The position numbers and the translations under genes are program-made. The notes under the pieces are model-generated. The model made no database searches. It was given only the letters and a program-made list of their open reading frames with translations, and was not told the DNA's origin. Positions 14,710 to 23,064 of a stretch of 23,556 nucleotides of DNA are shown here, piece by piece. The DNA comes from an uncultured Bacteroidota bacterium (lineage in GTDB: Bacteria > Bacteroidota > Bacteroidia > Bacteroidales > P3). Location of the stretch: positions 1-23,556 of the forward strand of contig UQXW01000036.1 in the NCBI GenBank assembly GCA_900545215.1, written 5' to 3'. The stretch's first letter is position 1. Each line of letters starts with the position of its first letter.

Positions 14710-16077
14710 TTATTGTTTTTCTTCGATAAGCTCTTCAGCGAGTGCTTTCAGGTTCATGCCTCCGAAATTGCCCGAACTCATCATAAGAACGTTGGTATTA
14801 TCTTTTGTGTTTGCCTTTATAAATTCTTCAAGTGCCGTTTTATCGGTGAAAACTCTCAATCCGCTTTTACCGAATGCCTTTGCAACCTCATCGCAATCCA
14901 AGTCTGCAAGACGCTTCAACTCTATCGCATGCTTGTCGAAGTAAACCGCTGCGACATCCGCCTCGTCCATGCAACCCTCATACTGTTGCAGAAAACCACG
15001 TGAAAGAGAAGAAAAGGTGTGAAGTTCCATGCAGGCAAGCAACCGCCTGTTCGGGAACTGCTCTTTCACTGCGGCTATCGTGGCTTTGAGTTTCGACGGA
15101 GAATGAGCGAAGTCCGTAAAGACCGCTCGGAGAGATGATTTTTTCAAAAGTTCCAATCGCTTTGCCGCTCCTTTGAATGAGGTCATCGCATGCAGAAAAT
15201 CCTCGTTTTTAACGCCTATACACCCGCATGCAAGCATGGCTGCGTGCATGTTTATCATGTTATGATGTCCGAAAACCTGCATCTTATATTTCTTTCCTGC
15301 GTAAGAAACCACCGTATCGCCGTTCTCGACCTCGTAATCCAAAGCCTTGTATGGCAAAAGGCGTATATCCTTTCTCGCATTCATCGCTATGTTGCTCACA
15401 TTCTCGTCCTCATCGCAGTAAATCAATGTTCCGTTCGGCTCTATTTTATCGGCAAATATCTTAAACTGCCCGACATAATTCTCAAAAGTCGGAAAGACAT
15501 TCACATGATCCCAAGCTATGCCGTTTATGATGGCTATGTTCGGTTTGTAAAGGTGAAATTTGGGACGTCTGTCCAAGGTCGAAGCGAGGTATTCGTCTCC
15601 TTCCAAAACCATATACTTGGCACGCTCGTCCGTCTTGACCATTACATCGAAGCCTTCCAACTTCGCTCCGACCATATAGTCGGTTTCTATGTGCATGTTC
15701 TGCAAAGCATGCAGTATCATGGCGGTTATTGTCGTCTTTCCATGGCTTCCGCCCACCACTATCCTGATTTTGTCCTTGCTTAACTCGTACAGGTACTCCG
15801 GATAGGAATAAATCTTCAACCCCAGAGTCTTTGCTTTCTGCAACTCGGGATTATCCTCCTTTGCGTGCATGCCGAGAATTACGGCATCGATGTTTTCGTT
15901 TATCCTGTCTGCGTCCCAACCCTCTTTTTCGGGCAGAAGACCGTATGCCTTCAAGCGTGATTTCGCAGGCTCGAAGATTTCGTCGTCGCTTCCGCTTACC
16001 GTGTAACCTTTCTTACTCAATGCGATTGCCAGATTGTGCATCGCACTTCCGCCTATGGCTATAAAATGTACTCTCAT
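14710..16077 (-). CDS. mpl: UDP-N-acetylmuramate:L-alanyl-gamma-D-glutamyl-meso-diaminopimelate ligase (murein recycling)
   Basis: A Mur-ligase family enzyme that joins recycled murein tripeptide to UDP-MurNAc, feeding old wall material back into peptidoglycan synthesis in the cytosol. The 455-residue protein begins MRVHFIAIGGSAMHNLAIAL, with the nucleotide-binding fold of the first domain, then ATP loop GGSHGKTT (109-116), LEGDEYLAS, INGIAWDHVNVFP and a C-terminal domain with FTDFAHSPSKLKAT. MurC would have an otherwise similar N-terminus, but DFAHSPSK and IAWDHVNVF favour Mpl. ATG 16077 was chosen because the glycine-rich strand starts right after it; the 14 upstream in-frame codons are not conserved-looking. 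Gap to the upstream thioredoxin-like gene is 43 nt and to the downstream gene 12 nt. Confidence 0.92.
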   Translation of the reverse strand: MRVHFIAIGGSAMHNLAIALSKKGYTVSGSDDEIFEPAKSRLKAYGLLPEKEGWDADRINENIDAVILGMHAKEDNPELQKAKTLGLKIYSYPEYLYELSKDKIRIVVGGSHGKTTITAMILHALQNMHIETDYMVGAKLEGFDVMVKTDERAKYMVLEGDEYLASTLDRRPKFHLYKPNIAIINGIAWDHVNVFPTFENYVGQFKIFADKIEPNGTLIYCDEDENVSNIAMNARKDIRLLPYKALDYEVENGDTVVSYAGKKYKMQVFGHHNMINMHAAMLACGCIGVKNEDFLHAMTSFKGAAKRLELLKKSSLRAVFTDFAHSPSKLKATIAAVKEQFPNRRLLACMELHTFSSLSRGFLQQYEGCMDEADVAAVYFDKHAIELKRLADLDCDEVAKAFGKSGLRVFTDKTALEEFIKANTKDNTNVLMMSSGNFGGMNLKALAEELIEEKQ

Positions 16078-16120
16078 CTCGATTAAATAATTTTCTCTCT
16101 GCCTTACAAACCGGTTCAAA

Positions 16121-17575
16121 TCAAGGCTCTGCTTTCGTTCTTTGCATTTCTTCTTGTTCGATTACCGCCCTGACATGCTGATATACCGCCGTCTTGTTCA
16201 GTATTCTCTTGTCATTGTCCAATATGTAGATTTCGGGCGTGTGATCTATATCCAAACCATACAGTTTGTTTATTTGCGTAGGATTGGACTGCACGACAAT
16301 CCAATCGAACGGTTCTTGCTGCAACTGTTTCTTCGTCTCTTCGATATTGCCACCCATTTCTATGGAAAATATCTCGAAGTCGTATTTGTCCTTATTGTCT
16401 TTGTAGAAATTTTTCAACTCTTCGATATTCTTCTTGCAGCTTTCGCAACTGGCACTCCAAAAGAATACCACGGTGTAACGGTGCTTCAAATCATACAATC
16501 GCAAAGATTTGTTTTCGAGAGTTTGTGCCGATATGTTTGGAAAAGGGTTCGCAGGCAGGAACGGGCGTATTTGTTCGGCTTTCGCAAGATGGAAATCCTT
16601 TTCGCTTTGAGAAAGCCATGGCGTGTATTCGTCGTTGAGCAGCGAATCGACCATTTTGACATATATTGCCTCGTTGAACGAGAACGGAAGCCTCGAATAC
16701 CTTCCGAGATACAGGTCTATTATGTAATCGGAATAAAGTTCCCCGCCCCGTGAGTTGGCGTAATCGATGAAGTATTTGAGCGAAGAGAATACGGAATCCG
16801 CCGTTTGCATTGTCATTTTATCGAGATAGGTTTGGAACTTCTTGTAAAAATACGGCGTTCCCATTATCCGCTCGTCCCGAAAGTCGAAACTATCCCAGAA
16901 CTTGCTGCGATAAACATAAGCATACTCCGCTTCCATGCCTTTTTTGACGTTTCCGTTTTCATCGATGTACTTTTCATCGACCTGAGGAGCCGTAACGGCT
17001 CTGACCAATACGCTCATCAGGTTCTCGGGATACAACTTGTAGAACGATTGTTGGTAATCCGAAAAGGTTTTACGGGCTTTCAGCAAAACGGCTTGCAAGC
17101 TGTCCTTCTTCGCAGGCTGCTCCTTTGCAACGGCATTGCATTCGTACATGACCGTCCTGTATTCCTTGTTCATCTTCTGGTATTCCAAATAACGGTCGTT
17201 CTCAACCGAGCCTTTGACTTCGTAAAAGCCGTCGGGAAAGATGTCTATCGTGAATTTCTTTTCCTTATCCAAGAGAAAACTGAACAAGTCCTCTTGCAAG
17301 GAAGAGGCTATGACTATGCCCGAATGATAATTCCCTTTCATCACGAAACTGCCGTCCTTCTGCATCTTCAAGGTATCCAAAAGCATGGCGGCATTCTGCC
17401 CGTATGCCCCCTTGATGAAGACTATACTGTCCTCGAAATCATGTATCCACAACTTCACCTCATAACCGACGAATTGGGCAGATGATTTTCCGAAACAAAG
17501 GACGACGAAAACAAAGCAAAAAAACGTTTCGACAAAACGGCGATTTGTTCCGCCTGAATAAAAATTCGCTTCCAT
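16121..17575 (-). CDS. Secreted thioredoxin-fold protein (DUF4369/DUF5106-like), CESC active site
   Basis: A 484-residue exported protein with a signal sequence (about 1-34, hydrophobic FCFVFVVLCFG, ending SSAQ). The N-terminal part (YEVKLWIHDFEDSIVFIKG...) resembles DUF4369, the middle is helical like DUF5106, and the C-terminus is a TlpA/ResA-type thioredoxin domain with FFWSASCESC (C377, C380) and the cis-Pro in HTPEIYIL (P447). Probable role: disulfide or redox chemistry in the periplasm or at the envelope. It is a tandem paralogue of the preceding gene (17580-19004), whose stop is 4 nt upstream, so the pair is surely co-transcribed. The active-site dipeptide differs (Glu-Ser here, Gly-His in the paralogue), suggesting different redox potentials or partners. 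Confidence 0.85.
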   Translation of the reverse strand: MEANFYSGGTNRRFVETFFCFVFVVLCFGKSSAQFVGYEVKLWIHDFEDSIVFIKGAYGQNAAMLLDTLKMQKDGSFVMKGNYHSGIVIASSLQEDLFSFLLDKEKKFTIDIFPDGFYEVKGSVENDRYLEYQKMNKEYRTVMYECNAVAKEQPAKKDSLQAVLLKARKTFSDYQQSFYKLYPENLMSVLVRAVTAPQVDEKYIDENGNVKKGMEAEYAYVYRSKFWDSFDFRDERIMGTPYFYKKFQTYLDKMTMQTADSVFSSLKYFIDYANSRGGELYSDYIIDLYLGRYSRLPFSFNEAIYVKMVDSLLNDEYTPWLSQSEKDFHLAKAEQIRPFLPANPFPNISAQTLENKSLRLYDLKHRYTVVFFWSASCESCKKNIEELKNFYKDNKDKYDFEIFSIEMGGNIEETKKQLQQEPFDWIVVQSNPTQINKLYGLDIDHTPEIYILDNDKRILNKTAVYQHVRAVIEQEEMQRTKAEP

Positions 17576-17579
17576 CGCA

Positions 17580-19004
17580 TTAAAGTTTCAACTTTCCACT
17601 ATCCAACAACTCCATAACCTTTTCGATATTGTCTCCCTGTATGTTTTTTGCTATTATGACGTTTCGTCTGTCCAAAATATAGACAACGGGAGTTTTCACG
17701 ATGTCGAAGTATTCCCTCCAATCGAAATTGGCGACCAATCCGTTCAGATTTATCCAATCCAAATTCTTTTCGGCAATGAACTTTTGCCAATGAGCCGTAT
17801 CGCTCTCGGTATTCACCGCCATGACTTCCAAATCGTACCTATCCTTGAACTTTTTGTAGAATTCATGGAACTTGGGTACCTCTTTGACACAATGCCCGCA
17901 GTCTGCAGACCAAAAAACAAGTATCTTGTATTTCTTATCCAAGCCGTAGAGGTCGTGCCAGTCGCCCTTTTGGTCGGGGCAGGCAAGGTTCGGAACCGTC
18001 TTTCCTATCAAAAGGTTCTCCCATTTCTCGGCACGCAAAACTTCCGTCTCTATCGAAGAGGGTGAAAGCCAATCCGCTTTGCCGCTTTTGAAGTAACGTT
18101 TCACCATTTCGACGTAAATCCTGTCCTGACCCATTATTCCGCTTTGCAGATAGCGTTCCGTGATGTTGTGTATCAGGAAACGGTTCATCGCCTTCGAGCC
18201 GTTTGCTCTTTCAATCACCCTGTCCGCATACACGAGAATGCTATCGACAGGCTCGTATTTCATGACTTCGTTCCAGAAATACTCGTAAGTGCGATTGAAA
18301 ACGGCGGAAGGCGTTCTCAAAAGGCCGCTGCAAGAGAGGTCGATGTTGTCGAAATAATGTTGTTTGTAGTAATACCAGCGTTCGTTCTGCCATTCGGTGC
18401 TGTCGGGAGAGCCGTCGGCTTTTGTCGGAACGGGCATATCTGGAATTGCAACTGGCTTCGTGGCAGTCAGAACCTTGGTCAACAGGTGGTCGGGGTGCTT
18501 TTCGATGAATACGTTCTTCAAGCTGTCGCCGTATTGCTGTAATTGCTTCATTCTTTCCGCATACTCCTCTTCCGAAAGCGAAGCCTTATCATGCGAAAGC
18601 TGCGTAACCTTTTCGGTGAGGAGCTTGTTGGACTTCATGTAATCGAAATAAATTGCGGCGGTTTGCGAACCCTTCACCTTCATATCGTAGGTCCAGTCCT
18701 TGTCATCGGTCTTCAAAGTGAAGTTTTGCTCCTTATCGACCATGAACTCGCAGAACTTACCCTTCAAAGTGCTGAAAAAGTATATTCCGCTCTCCAATTT
18801 CTTATCCTTTTTCTTGAATACGAAGCGACCTTTCTTGTTCCAAGCGGTATCGATTGCGTAGGTCTTGTCCAAATAATAGTGTCCCAAGATAAGGCAACTG
18901 TCCTTGCAACCACTTATTTCGAGTTTTATCTCATACTGAGCCTTTACGGTTCGAATGAAACCGAGCAAGGCGACAATCAAAAGCAGACTTGTTTTTCTCT
19001 TCAT
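17580..19004 (-). CDS. Secreted thioredoxin-fold protein (DUF4369/DUF5106-like), CGHC active site
   Basis: A 474-residue exported protein with signal peptide MKRKTSLLLIVALLGFIRTVKAQ. It has a DUF4369-like N-terminal beta domain (YEIKLEISGCKDSCLILGHYY), a helical DUF5106-like middle with many charged residues, and a C-terminal TlpA-like thioredoxin domain: VFWSADCGHC (C369, C372) and cis-Pro P439 in KTPVVYILD. CGHC is the motif of PDI-type oxidants, so disulfide isomerase or oxidase activity is possible, but reductase activity is equally likely in this family. It is the first gene of the minus-strand operon, with a promoter at 19034-19065. The next gene, a paralogue, starts 4 nt after its stop. 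Confidence 0.87.
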   Translation of the reverse strand: MKRKTSLLLIVALLGFIRTVKAQYEIKLEISGCKDSCLILGHYYLDKTYAIDTAWNKKGRFVFKKKDKKLESGIYFFSTLKGKFCEFMVDKEQNFTLKTDDKDWTYDMKVKGSQTAAIYFDYMKSNKLLTEKVTQLSHDKASLSEEEYAERMKQLQQYGDSLKNVFIEKHPDHLLTKVLTATKPVAIPDMPVPTKADGSPDSTEWQNERWYYYKQHYFDNIDLSCSGLLRTPSAVFNRTYEYFWNEVMKYEPVDSILVYADRVIERANGSKAMNRFLIHNITERYLQSGIMGQDRIYVEMVKRYFKSGKADWLSPSSIETEVLRAEKWENLLIGKTVPNLACPDQKGDWHDLYGLDKKYKILVFWSADCGHCVKEVPKFHEFYKKFKDRYDLEVMAVNTESDTAHWQKFIAEKNLDWINLNGLVANFDWREYFDIVKTPVVYILDRRNVIIAKNIQGDNIEKVMELLDSGKLKL

Positions 19005-19033
19005 ACGTTCGGTATTTTTCTTTCAAAACTTTG

Positions 19034-19065
19034 CAAAGTTAGTACTTCGACACAATAAGGGACAA
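19034..19065 (-). promoter_or_regulatory. Promoter of the thioredoxin-like/mpl operon
   Basis: On the minus strand TAACTTTG (19041-19034) followed by CA matches the minus-7 box, and TTG (19065-19063) lies 21 bp upstream. The box ends 29 bp before the ATG at 19004. Confidence 0.65.
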
Positions 19066-19105
19066 CAAAAGGACGAAAAAGTAAACCGCAAAGCCGAATA
19101 AATTT

Positions 19106-19113
19106 TACCTTTG
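19106..19113 (+). promoter_or_regulatory. Minus-7 box of the class III aminotransferase
   Basis: TACCTTTG followed by CA, ending 21 bp before ATG 19135. No good minus-33 was found. It diverges from the operon promoter at 19034-19065. Confidence 0.55.
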
Positions 19114-19134
19114 CAGACAAAATCATATTGAAGA

Positions 19135-20328
19135 ATGAAAACATCGGTAAAGGATTTCAGACAGGTCGTTGCCCAAGTGGGAGAAATAGACGAGATAATG
19201 ATAGACGTCGAAAAGGCGGAAGGAATTTACGTTTGGGACACTTCGGGAAAGCAATACATGGATATGTTGAGCGGGATTTGCGTAGGCAATGTGGGACACC
19301 GCAATCCCAAAGTCTTATCTGCCGTGAAGGAACAGTTGGATAAGTACATGCATGTGATGGTTTACGGAGAATTTGTACAGAGTCCGCAATACAGATATAT
19401 CAAACGCCTGAAAGAATTTCTTCCGGCGAGCCTTTCTCAGATTTTTTACGTCAATTCGGGTTCGGAAGCGATAGAAGGTGCATTGAAAACCGCCAAGTTG
19501 TTCACGGGAAGAAGCGAAGTGATTTCGTGTAACAACTCTTACCACGGCTCGACCCTCGGTGCGGTATCGATGCTTTCGCAAGAGATTTTCACAAGAGGCT
19601 TTCGCCCTTTGATACCCGACTGCAACAAAATACGATATAACGATTTCGATGACTTGGAAAAGATAAGCGAAAGAACCGCATGCCTTGTCATCGAACCCAT
19701 ATCGGTGGGAGCAGGAGTGGAATTGCCGAAAGAGGGATATATGGAAGCGGTAAGGAAGCGTTGCAATGAAACAGGAACGGTTTTAATCTTCGATGAAATC
19801 CAGACAGGCTTCGGAAGAACCGGTAAATTGTTTGCTTTCGAACATTTCAAAGGGGCGATTCCAGATATACTTTGCATAGCGAAGGGAATGGGTGGCGGAA
19901 TGCCTATCGGTGCTTTCGTAGGTCGTGAGGATATAATGCAGAGATTGAACAACCATCACCCGCTTATAGGACACGCCTCGACTTTCGGAGGCCACCCTGT
20001 CTCATGTGCGGCTGCTCTTGCCACGCTCGATTGCATTGTGGAAGGCAATCTGATGGATAAAGTGGAGGAAAAGGGTAACAGATACCGCAAAGAGTTGGCT
20101 CACCCTTTGATTAAGGAGGTGCGAGGCAAGGGTTTGTTCAACTGCATAGAACTTTCGGAAAAGGTGAATTGGCAAACGGTCCTGAAATCATGCTTCAAGG
20201 AGGGAATAATCACAGGAACGCATTTGTTCGATTCCCAATGCCTAAGCCTGAAACCTGCTTTAATTATCACGGATGAACAGATTACGGAAAGCATTGCAAG
20301 AATAAAGCGAGCCTTGAACCGGTTGTAA
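19135..20328 (+). CDS. Class III PLP-dependent aminotransferase
   Basis: A fold-type I omega-aminotransferase of 397 residues, cytosolic, moving an amino group from an amine or non-alpha amino acid to a keto acid. Motifs: VNSGSEAIEGALKTAK (about 106-121) binding the cofactor phosphate, SYHGSTLGAVS, VIEPI...GA, DEIQTGFGRTG (220-230) with the PLP-contacting Asp, and the Schiff-base lysine K250 in CIAKGMGGGMPIGA, followed by TFGGHPVSCAA. The overall pattern is nearest to acetylornithine/ornithine aminotransferases, but no arginine genes are adjacent, so the substrate is left open. It has its own promoter and converges on rnhB. Confidence 0.88.
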   Translation: MKTSVKDFRQVVAQVGEIDEIMIDVEKAEGIYVWDTSGKQYMDMLSGICVGNVGHRNPKVLSAVKEQLDKYMHVMVYGEFVQSPQYRYIKRLKEFLPASLSQIFYVNSGSEAIEGALKTAKLFTGRSEVISCNNSYHGSTLGAVSMLSQEIFTRGFRPLIPDCNKIRYNDFDDLEKISERTACLVIEPISVGAGVELPKEGYMEAVRKRCNETGTVLIFDEIQTGFGRTGKLFAFEHFKGAIPDILCIAKGMGGGMPIGAFVGREDIMQRLNNHHPLIGHASTFGGHPVSCAAALATLDCIVEGNLMDKVEEKGNRYRKELAHPLIKEVRGKGLFNCIELSEKVNWQTVLKSCFKEGIITGTHLFDSQCLSLKPALIITDEQITESIARIKRALNRL

Positions 20329-20346
20329 CGGTTGTAATGCCGTTAC
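20325..20346. terminator. Hairpin over the aminotransferase stop codon, between convergent genes
   Basis: GTAACGG (20325-20331) pairs with CCGTTAC (20340-20346) around an 8-nt loop; the TAA stop (20326-20328) is in the left arm. There is no T run, so termination in either direction is uncertain. No other terminator candidate was seen between the two convergent genes. Confidence 0.4.
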
Positions 20347-20356
20347 GGCGTACGGA

Positions 20357-20953
20357 TTAAAAGAGACAGAGTTGCCCCAAGAGGTTATAACTTCGGCGAT
20401 GCAAGGGTGTAAGTCCGAATTGCCTGATTGCCTCCCTGTGTTGCTTGGTCGGATAACCCATATTCTTGTTCCAATGGTATCGAGGGTGCTTTTCGTGTGC
20501 TTCAAGCATGAAATCGTCCCGATATGTCTTTGCGAGTATCGACGCTGCGGCAATGCTCATGAATTTTGCGTCCCCTTTGACGATACATTCAAAGGGAATA
20601 TCCGTCTCGTTCTTGAATCTGTTGCCGTCTATCAGCAAAAGTTCCGGTTTTATCTTCAATTCCTTGACTGCATTGTTCATTGCGAGGAACGAAGCATTCA
20701 ATATGTTTATCCGGTCTATCGTTTCATTATCGACAAAAGCCACGGCGTATGCCGCGGCTTCCTTTTCTATAATCGGACGCAGTAATCTGCGTTGCTTATC
20801 GCTCAATTTCTTGGAGTCGTTCAGTTCTTCACACCTGAAATCCTGCGGAAGAATAACCGCAGCCGCCACGACAGGACCTGCCAAACAGCCTCTGCCGGCT
20901 TCATCGCAGCCGCATTCCACAATCTTTTCTTCGGAAAAGAACGCTCTTAACAA
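20357..20953 (-). CDS. rnhB: Ribonuclease HII
   Basis: Cuts RNA in RNA-DNA hybrids and at single ribonucleotides in DNA. The 198-residue protein has all family motifs: CGCDEAGRGCLAGP with D17-E18, LLLIDGNRF with D110, KGDAKFMSIAAASILAK with D129 (the four metal-binding carboxylates), and YHWNKNMGYPTKQHREAI near the C-terminus. The only start giving a full N-terminus is TTG 20951-20953, as no ATG precedes the catalytic residues; a GTG at codon 12 would leave only six residues before D17. The gene lies 6 nt after purQ and in the same frame, separated by TAA GCG ACT, so translation probably depends on coupling to purQ. Confidence 0.93.
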   Translation of the reverse strand: MLRAFFSEEKIVECGCDEAGRGCLAGPVVAAAVILPQDFRCEELNDSKKLSDKQRRLLRPIIEKEAAAYAVAFVDNETIDRINILNASFLAMNNAVKELKIKPELLLIDGNRFKNETDIPFECIVKGDAKFMSIAAASILAKTYRDDFMLEAHEKHPRYHWNKNMGYPTKQHREAIRQFGLTPLHRRSYNLLGQLCLF

Positions 20954-20959
20954 AGTCGC

Positions 20960-21652
20960 TTATCTTGATATGTTCTCCAATAAACTTTCAAACAAGATAC
21001 GTCCGTCCGTATTGCCCAATTCTTCGTCCGAACACCTTTCGGGGTGAGGCATCATGCCGAATACGTTCTTTGTCTTGTTGGTTATGCCGGCTATGTTCTC
21101 GATGCTTCCGTTCGGATTGAACTCCGGAGCGATTTTTCCTTCCGCATTGCAATAACGGAACAGGATTTGCTCATTGTCGTTAAGGCGTTTTATGGTGTCG
21201 GCATCGGCAAAAAACCTGCCCTCTCCGTGAGCTATCGGAACGTTCAAGGCTTTGCCCTTTACGGCTTTTCGTGTGAATACGGTGGAATTGGTTTGCGTTG
21301 CTATGTATTGGTTCTTGCACACGAACTTACGGTTATCGTTTGCGAGCAACGCTCCGTCCAACAGACCGGATTCGCACAATATCTGAAAGCCATTGCAAAC
21401 GCCTAACACGTAACCGCCCTTATCGGCAAATTTCTTTACGCTTTCCATAACCGGAGAAAGGCTTGCTATCGCTCCGGAACGAAGATAGTCCCCGTAAGAG
21501 AAACCTCCGGGAAGTATAATCATATCGCAATTCTTCAAATCGGTTTCTTTGTGCCACAACTCCACAACTTCCTGATTTAATTTGTTCCTTAGCAAATATA
21601 CCATGTCGTGATCGCAATTGGAACCGGGAAATACAACAACTCCGAACTTCAT
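20960..21652 (-). CDS. purQ: Phosphoribosylformylglycinamidine synthase subunit PurQ (glutaminase)
   Basis: Supplies ammonia from glutamine to PurL for the fourth step of purine synthesis. The 230-residue class I glutamine amidotransferase has FPGSNCDHD near the N-terminus, LPGGFSYGDYLRSGA, the nucleophile C86 in GVCNGFQIL, and H203/E205 in MPHPER. It is the small stand-alone form. I recall that Bacteroides itself uses a large fused PurL, so finding separate PurQ implies small PurL and PurS elsewhere in the genome. A promoter lies upstream (21683-21716) and rnhB follows in the same frame. Confidence 0.95.
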   Translation of the reverse strand: MKFGVVVFPGSNCDHDMVYLLRNKLNQEVVELWHKETDLKNCDMIILPGGFSYGDYLRSGAIASLSPVMESVKKFADKGGYVLGVCNGFQILCESGLLDGALLANDNRKFVCKNQYIATQTNSTVFTRKAVKGKALNVPIAHGEGRFFADADTIKRLNDNEQILFRYCNAEGKIAPEFNPNGSIENIAGITNKTKNVFGMMPHPERCSDEELGNTDGRILFESLLENISR

Positions 21653-21682
21653 TTCTTTATCATTTTGATTGTTTCAAGACTG

Positions 21683-21716
21683 CAAAGTTACGAATTTCCA
21701 TCGATGTGATTGCAAA
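21683..21716 (-). promoter_or_regulatory. Promoter of purQ-rnhB
   Basis: On the minus strand TTTG (21716-21713), 22 bp, then TAACTTTG (21690-21683) followed by CA: both elements of the Bacteroidota consensus. It ends 30 bp before ATG 21652. Confidence 0.7.
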
Positions 21717-21791
21717 TGCAAGTCTGTTTTGCCTGCATGAACGCAACATAATCCCGAACCACGTTCTTGTTCCGTGCAAATGCTTCCATGT

Positions 21792-22772
21792 TTACAAAGG
21801 CAGATAAACCTTGGCAATGCAACAAAGTATCAATATGATGAAAAACGTATCCGCATGCTTTTCTTTCGGCTGGTTCATGAAGAGATTGCTAAGGAAAAAG
21901 GTGAATGGGACGGCAAATACAAAGGACATGTTCTCTTGCGTTTTGCTTAACACGAACGGTATGAGCGAAACGACGAACATGGTAACCAAAACGCCGCTTT
22001 TCTTTCTGTATTCTATTATTCTGTTCGACCGTGAACTTAAAGTGTAAAACAAAGACGGGATAAGATATATGGCCAACAGGGACATGTAAACCACTTGTAT
22101 GGGTACGTTCAGAAAATCGAAATTTATATTCAACCATTCGCCTGCATCGGAAAGCAATCTTTCCTCCACCGATATATCTTTCAAATAATAATAGACCGTC
22201 AACAAAAGAAACGGAGTGAGTAATCCGAGAATACTCATGCTCCAACTTCTCCACTTGTAGAGCTTATAAACAATCAACCCGCCCCAAATCCAGAGTATGA
22301 AGAAGATGGACGGAGCGTAGAACAAACTTGCCAAAGAGAGAAAGCAACTTGCTTGGAAAATCTCATCTATTCCCTCGTTCTTATCATGGCATTTGAAGAA
22401 GAAATGCAAGGCTATGATAAGGCAGATATTGGAAAACAAAATCGAACTGAACGTCATGGTCTGCACGTTGCAACTCATGAGCAATATATATATGAAAGCA
22501 GGAATGAAAGTGGTCTTTTGGCACAAGTGATTTCTCGTAAAGAGGTAGTTGACCGCCAAAGCCTGCAACACGACCAAAACAAAGGCACACACAACCGCCA
22601 CGCTCTGCATATCCTTCACGGCATCGAAAATCACCTTATACAAAGGCATATCGAACTTGGAGGCAAAGACCTCCGGCGGATTGACAAAAGCAGGAATCCA
22701 AAGTATCAACGGCAATATTACAAGCAAAAGCAGTTGCAACGGATAATTCTTCTTGAAAACGTTTATCAGCAT
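21792..22772 (-). CDS. Polytopic membrane protein, DUF6427-like
   Basis: A 326-residue inner-membrane protein with about ten hydrophobic segments, for example 12-30, 58-78, 88-103, 145-175, a long stretch near 183-203, and the C-terminal FFIILILCCIAKVYL. Length, N-terminus (MLINVFKKNYPLQLLLLVILP) and the short charged loops resemble the DUF6427 family of Bacteroidota, which is often found near nucleotide genes; I recall this from memory and it needs a profile check. No catalytic motif is visible. It ends 139 nt before purQ, which has its own promoter. I found no clear TAnnTTTG box upstream of it. Confidence 0.7.
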   Translation of the reverse strand: MLINVFKKNYPLQLLLLVILPLILWIPAFVNPPEVFASKFDMPLYKVIFDAVKDMQSVAVVCAFVLVVLQALAVNYLFTRNHLCQKTTFIPAFIYILLMSCNVQTMTFSSILFSNICLIIALHFFFKCHDKNEGIDEIFQASCFLSLASLFYAPSIFFILWIWGGLIVYKLYKWRSWSMSILGLLTPFLLLTVYYYLKDISVEERLLSDAGEWLNINFDFLNVPIQVVYMSLLAIYLIPSLFYTLSSRSNRIIEYRKKSGVLVTMFVVSLIPFVLSKTQENMSFVFAVPFTFFLSNLFMNQPKEKHADTFFIILILCCIAKVYLPL

Positions 22773-23064
22773 GATTTGTCCTTATTTCTTTATCTGTTTA
22801 CCTCCTACTTTACGGAACAAAGAGAAAAAGGATACATTTTTGCCACGCAAACACCATTTCAAAATCGCAAAACCCCGCAAAACCTCATCACTTCTGCAAT
22901 TCCGTTTTACCCGAACGCCGTTCGGGTTTCGTTTGTGATTGAATGGTGAATGCAGGGTTTCGTTTTATCGGTTTGCAAGGAGTGAAAAATCGGAGAAAAG
23001 ACTATAAATTTTCTTTTGCTTGCTCTAAACCAAACAGCTTGGCAGCGGTTTCAAAAAAAAGCAC
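22773..23064. other. Intergenic region between divergent membrane-protein genes
   Basis: No gene. It holds a perfect 8-bp inverted repeat ACCCGAAC-GCC-GTTCGGGT (22909-22927) and a 10-bp tandem repeat CGCAAAACCC/CGCAAAACCT (22866-22885). The hairpin points away from neither gene's 3' end, so it is more likely an operator or a decayed element than a terminator. Confidence 0.45.

Noticed and set aside
15190..15783. 197-codon plus-strand frame
   Set aside because: Shadow of mpl; Mpl motifs on the minus strand are unambiguous.
16078..16119. 14-codon extension of Mpl
   Set aside because: Lacks an ATG and the nucleotide-binding strand starts right after ATG 16077.
20466..21047. 193-codon plus-strand frame
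   Set aside because: Overlaps rnhB and the end of purQ on the other strand, both of which carry full sets of catalytic motifs.
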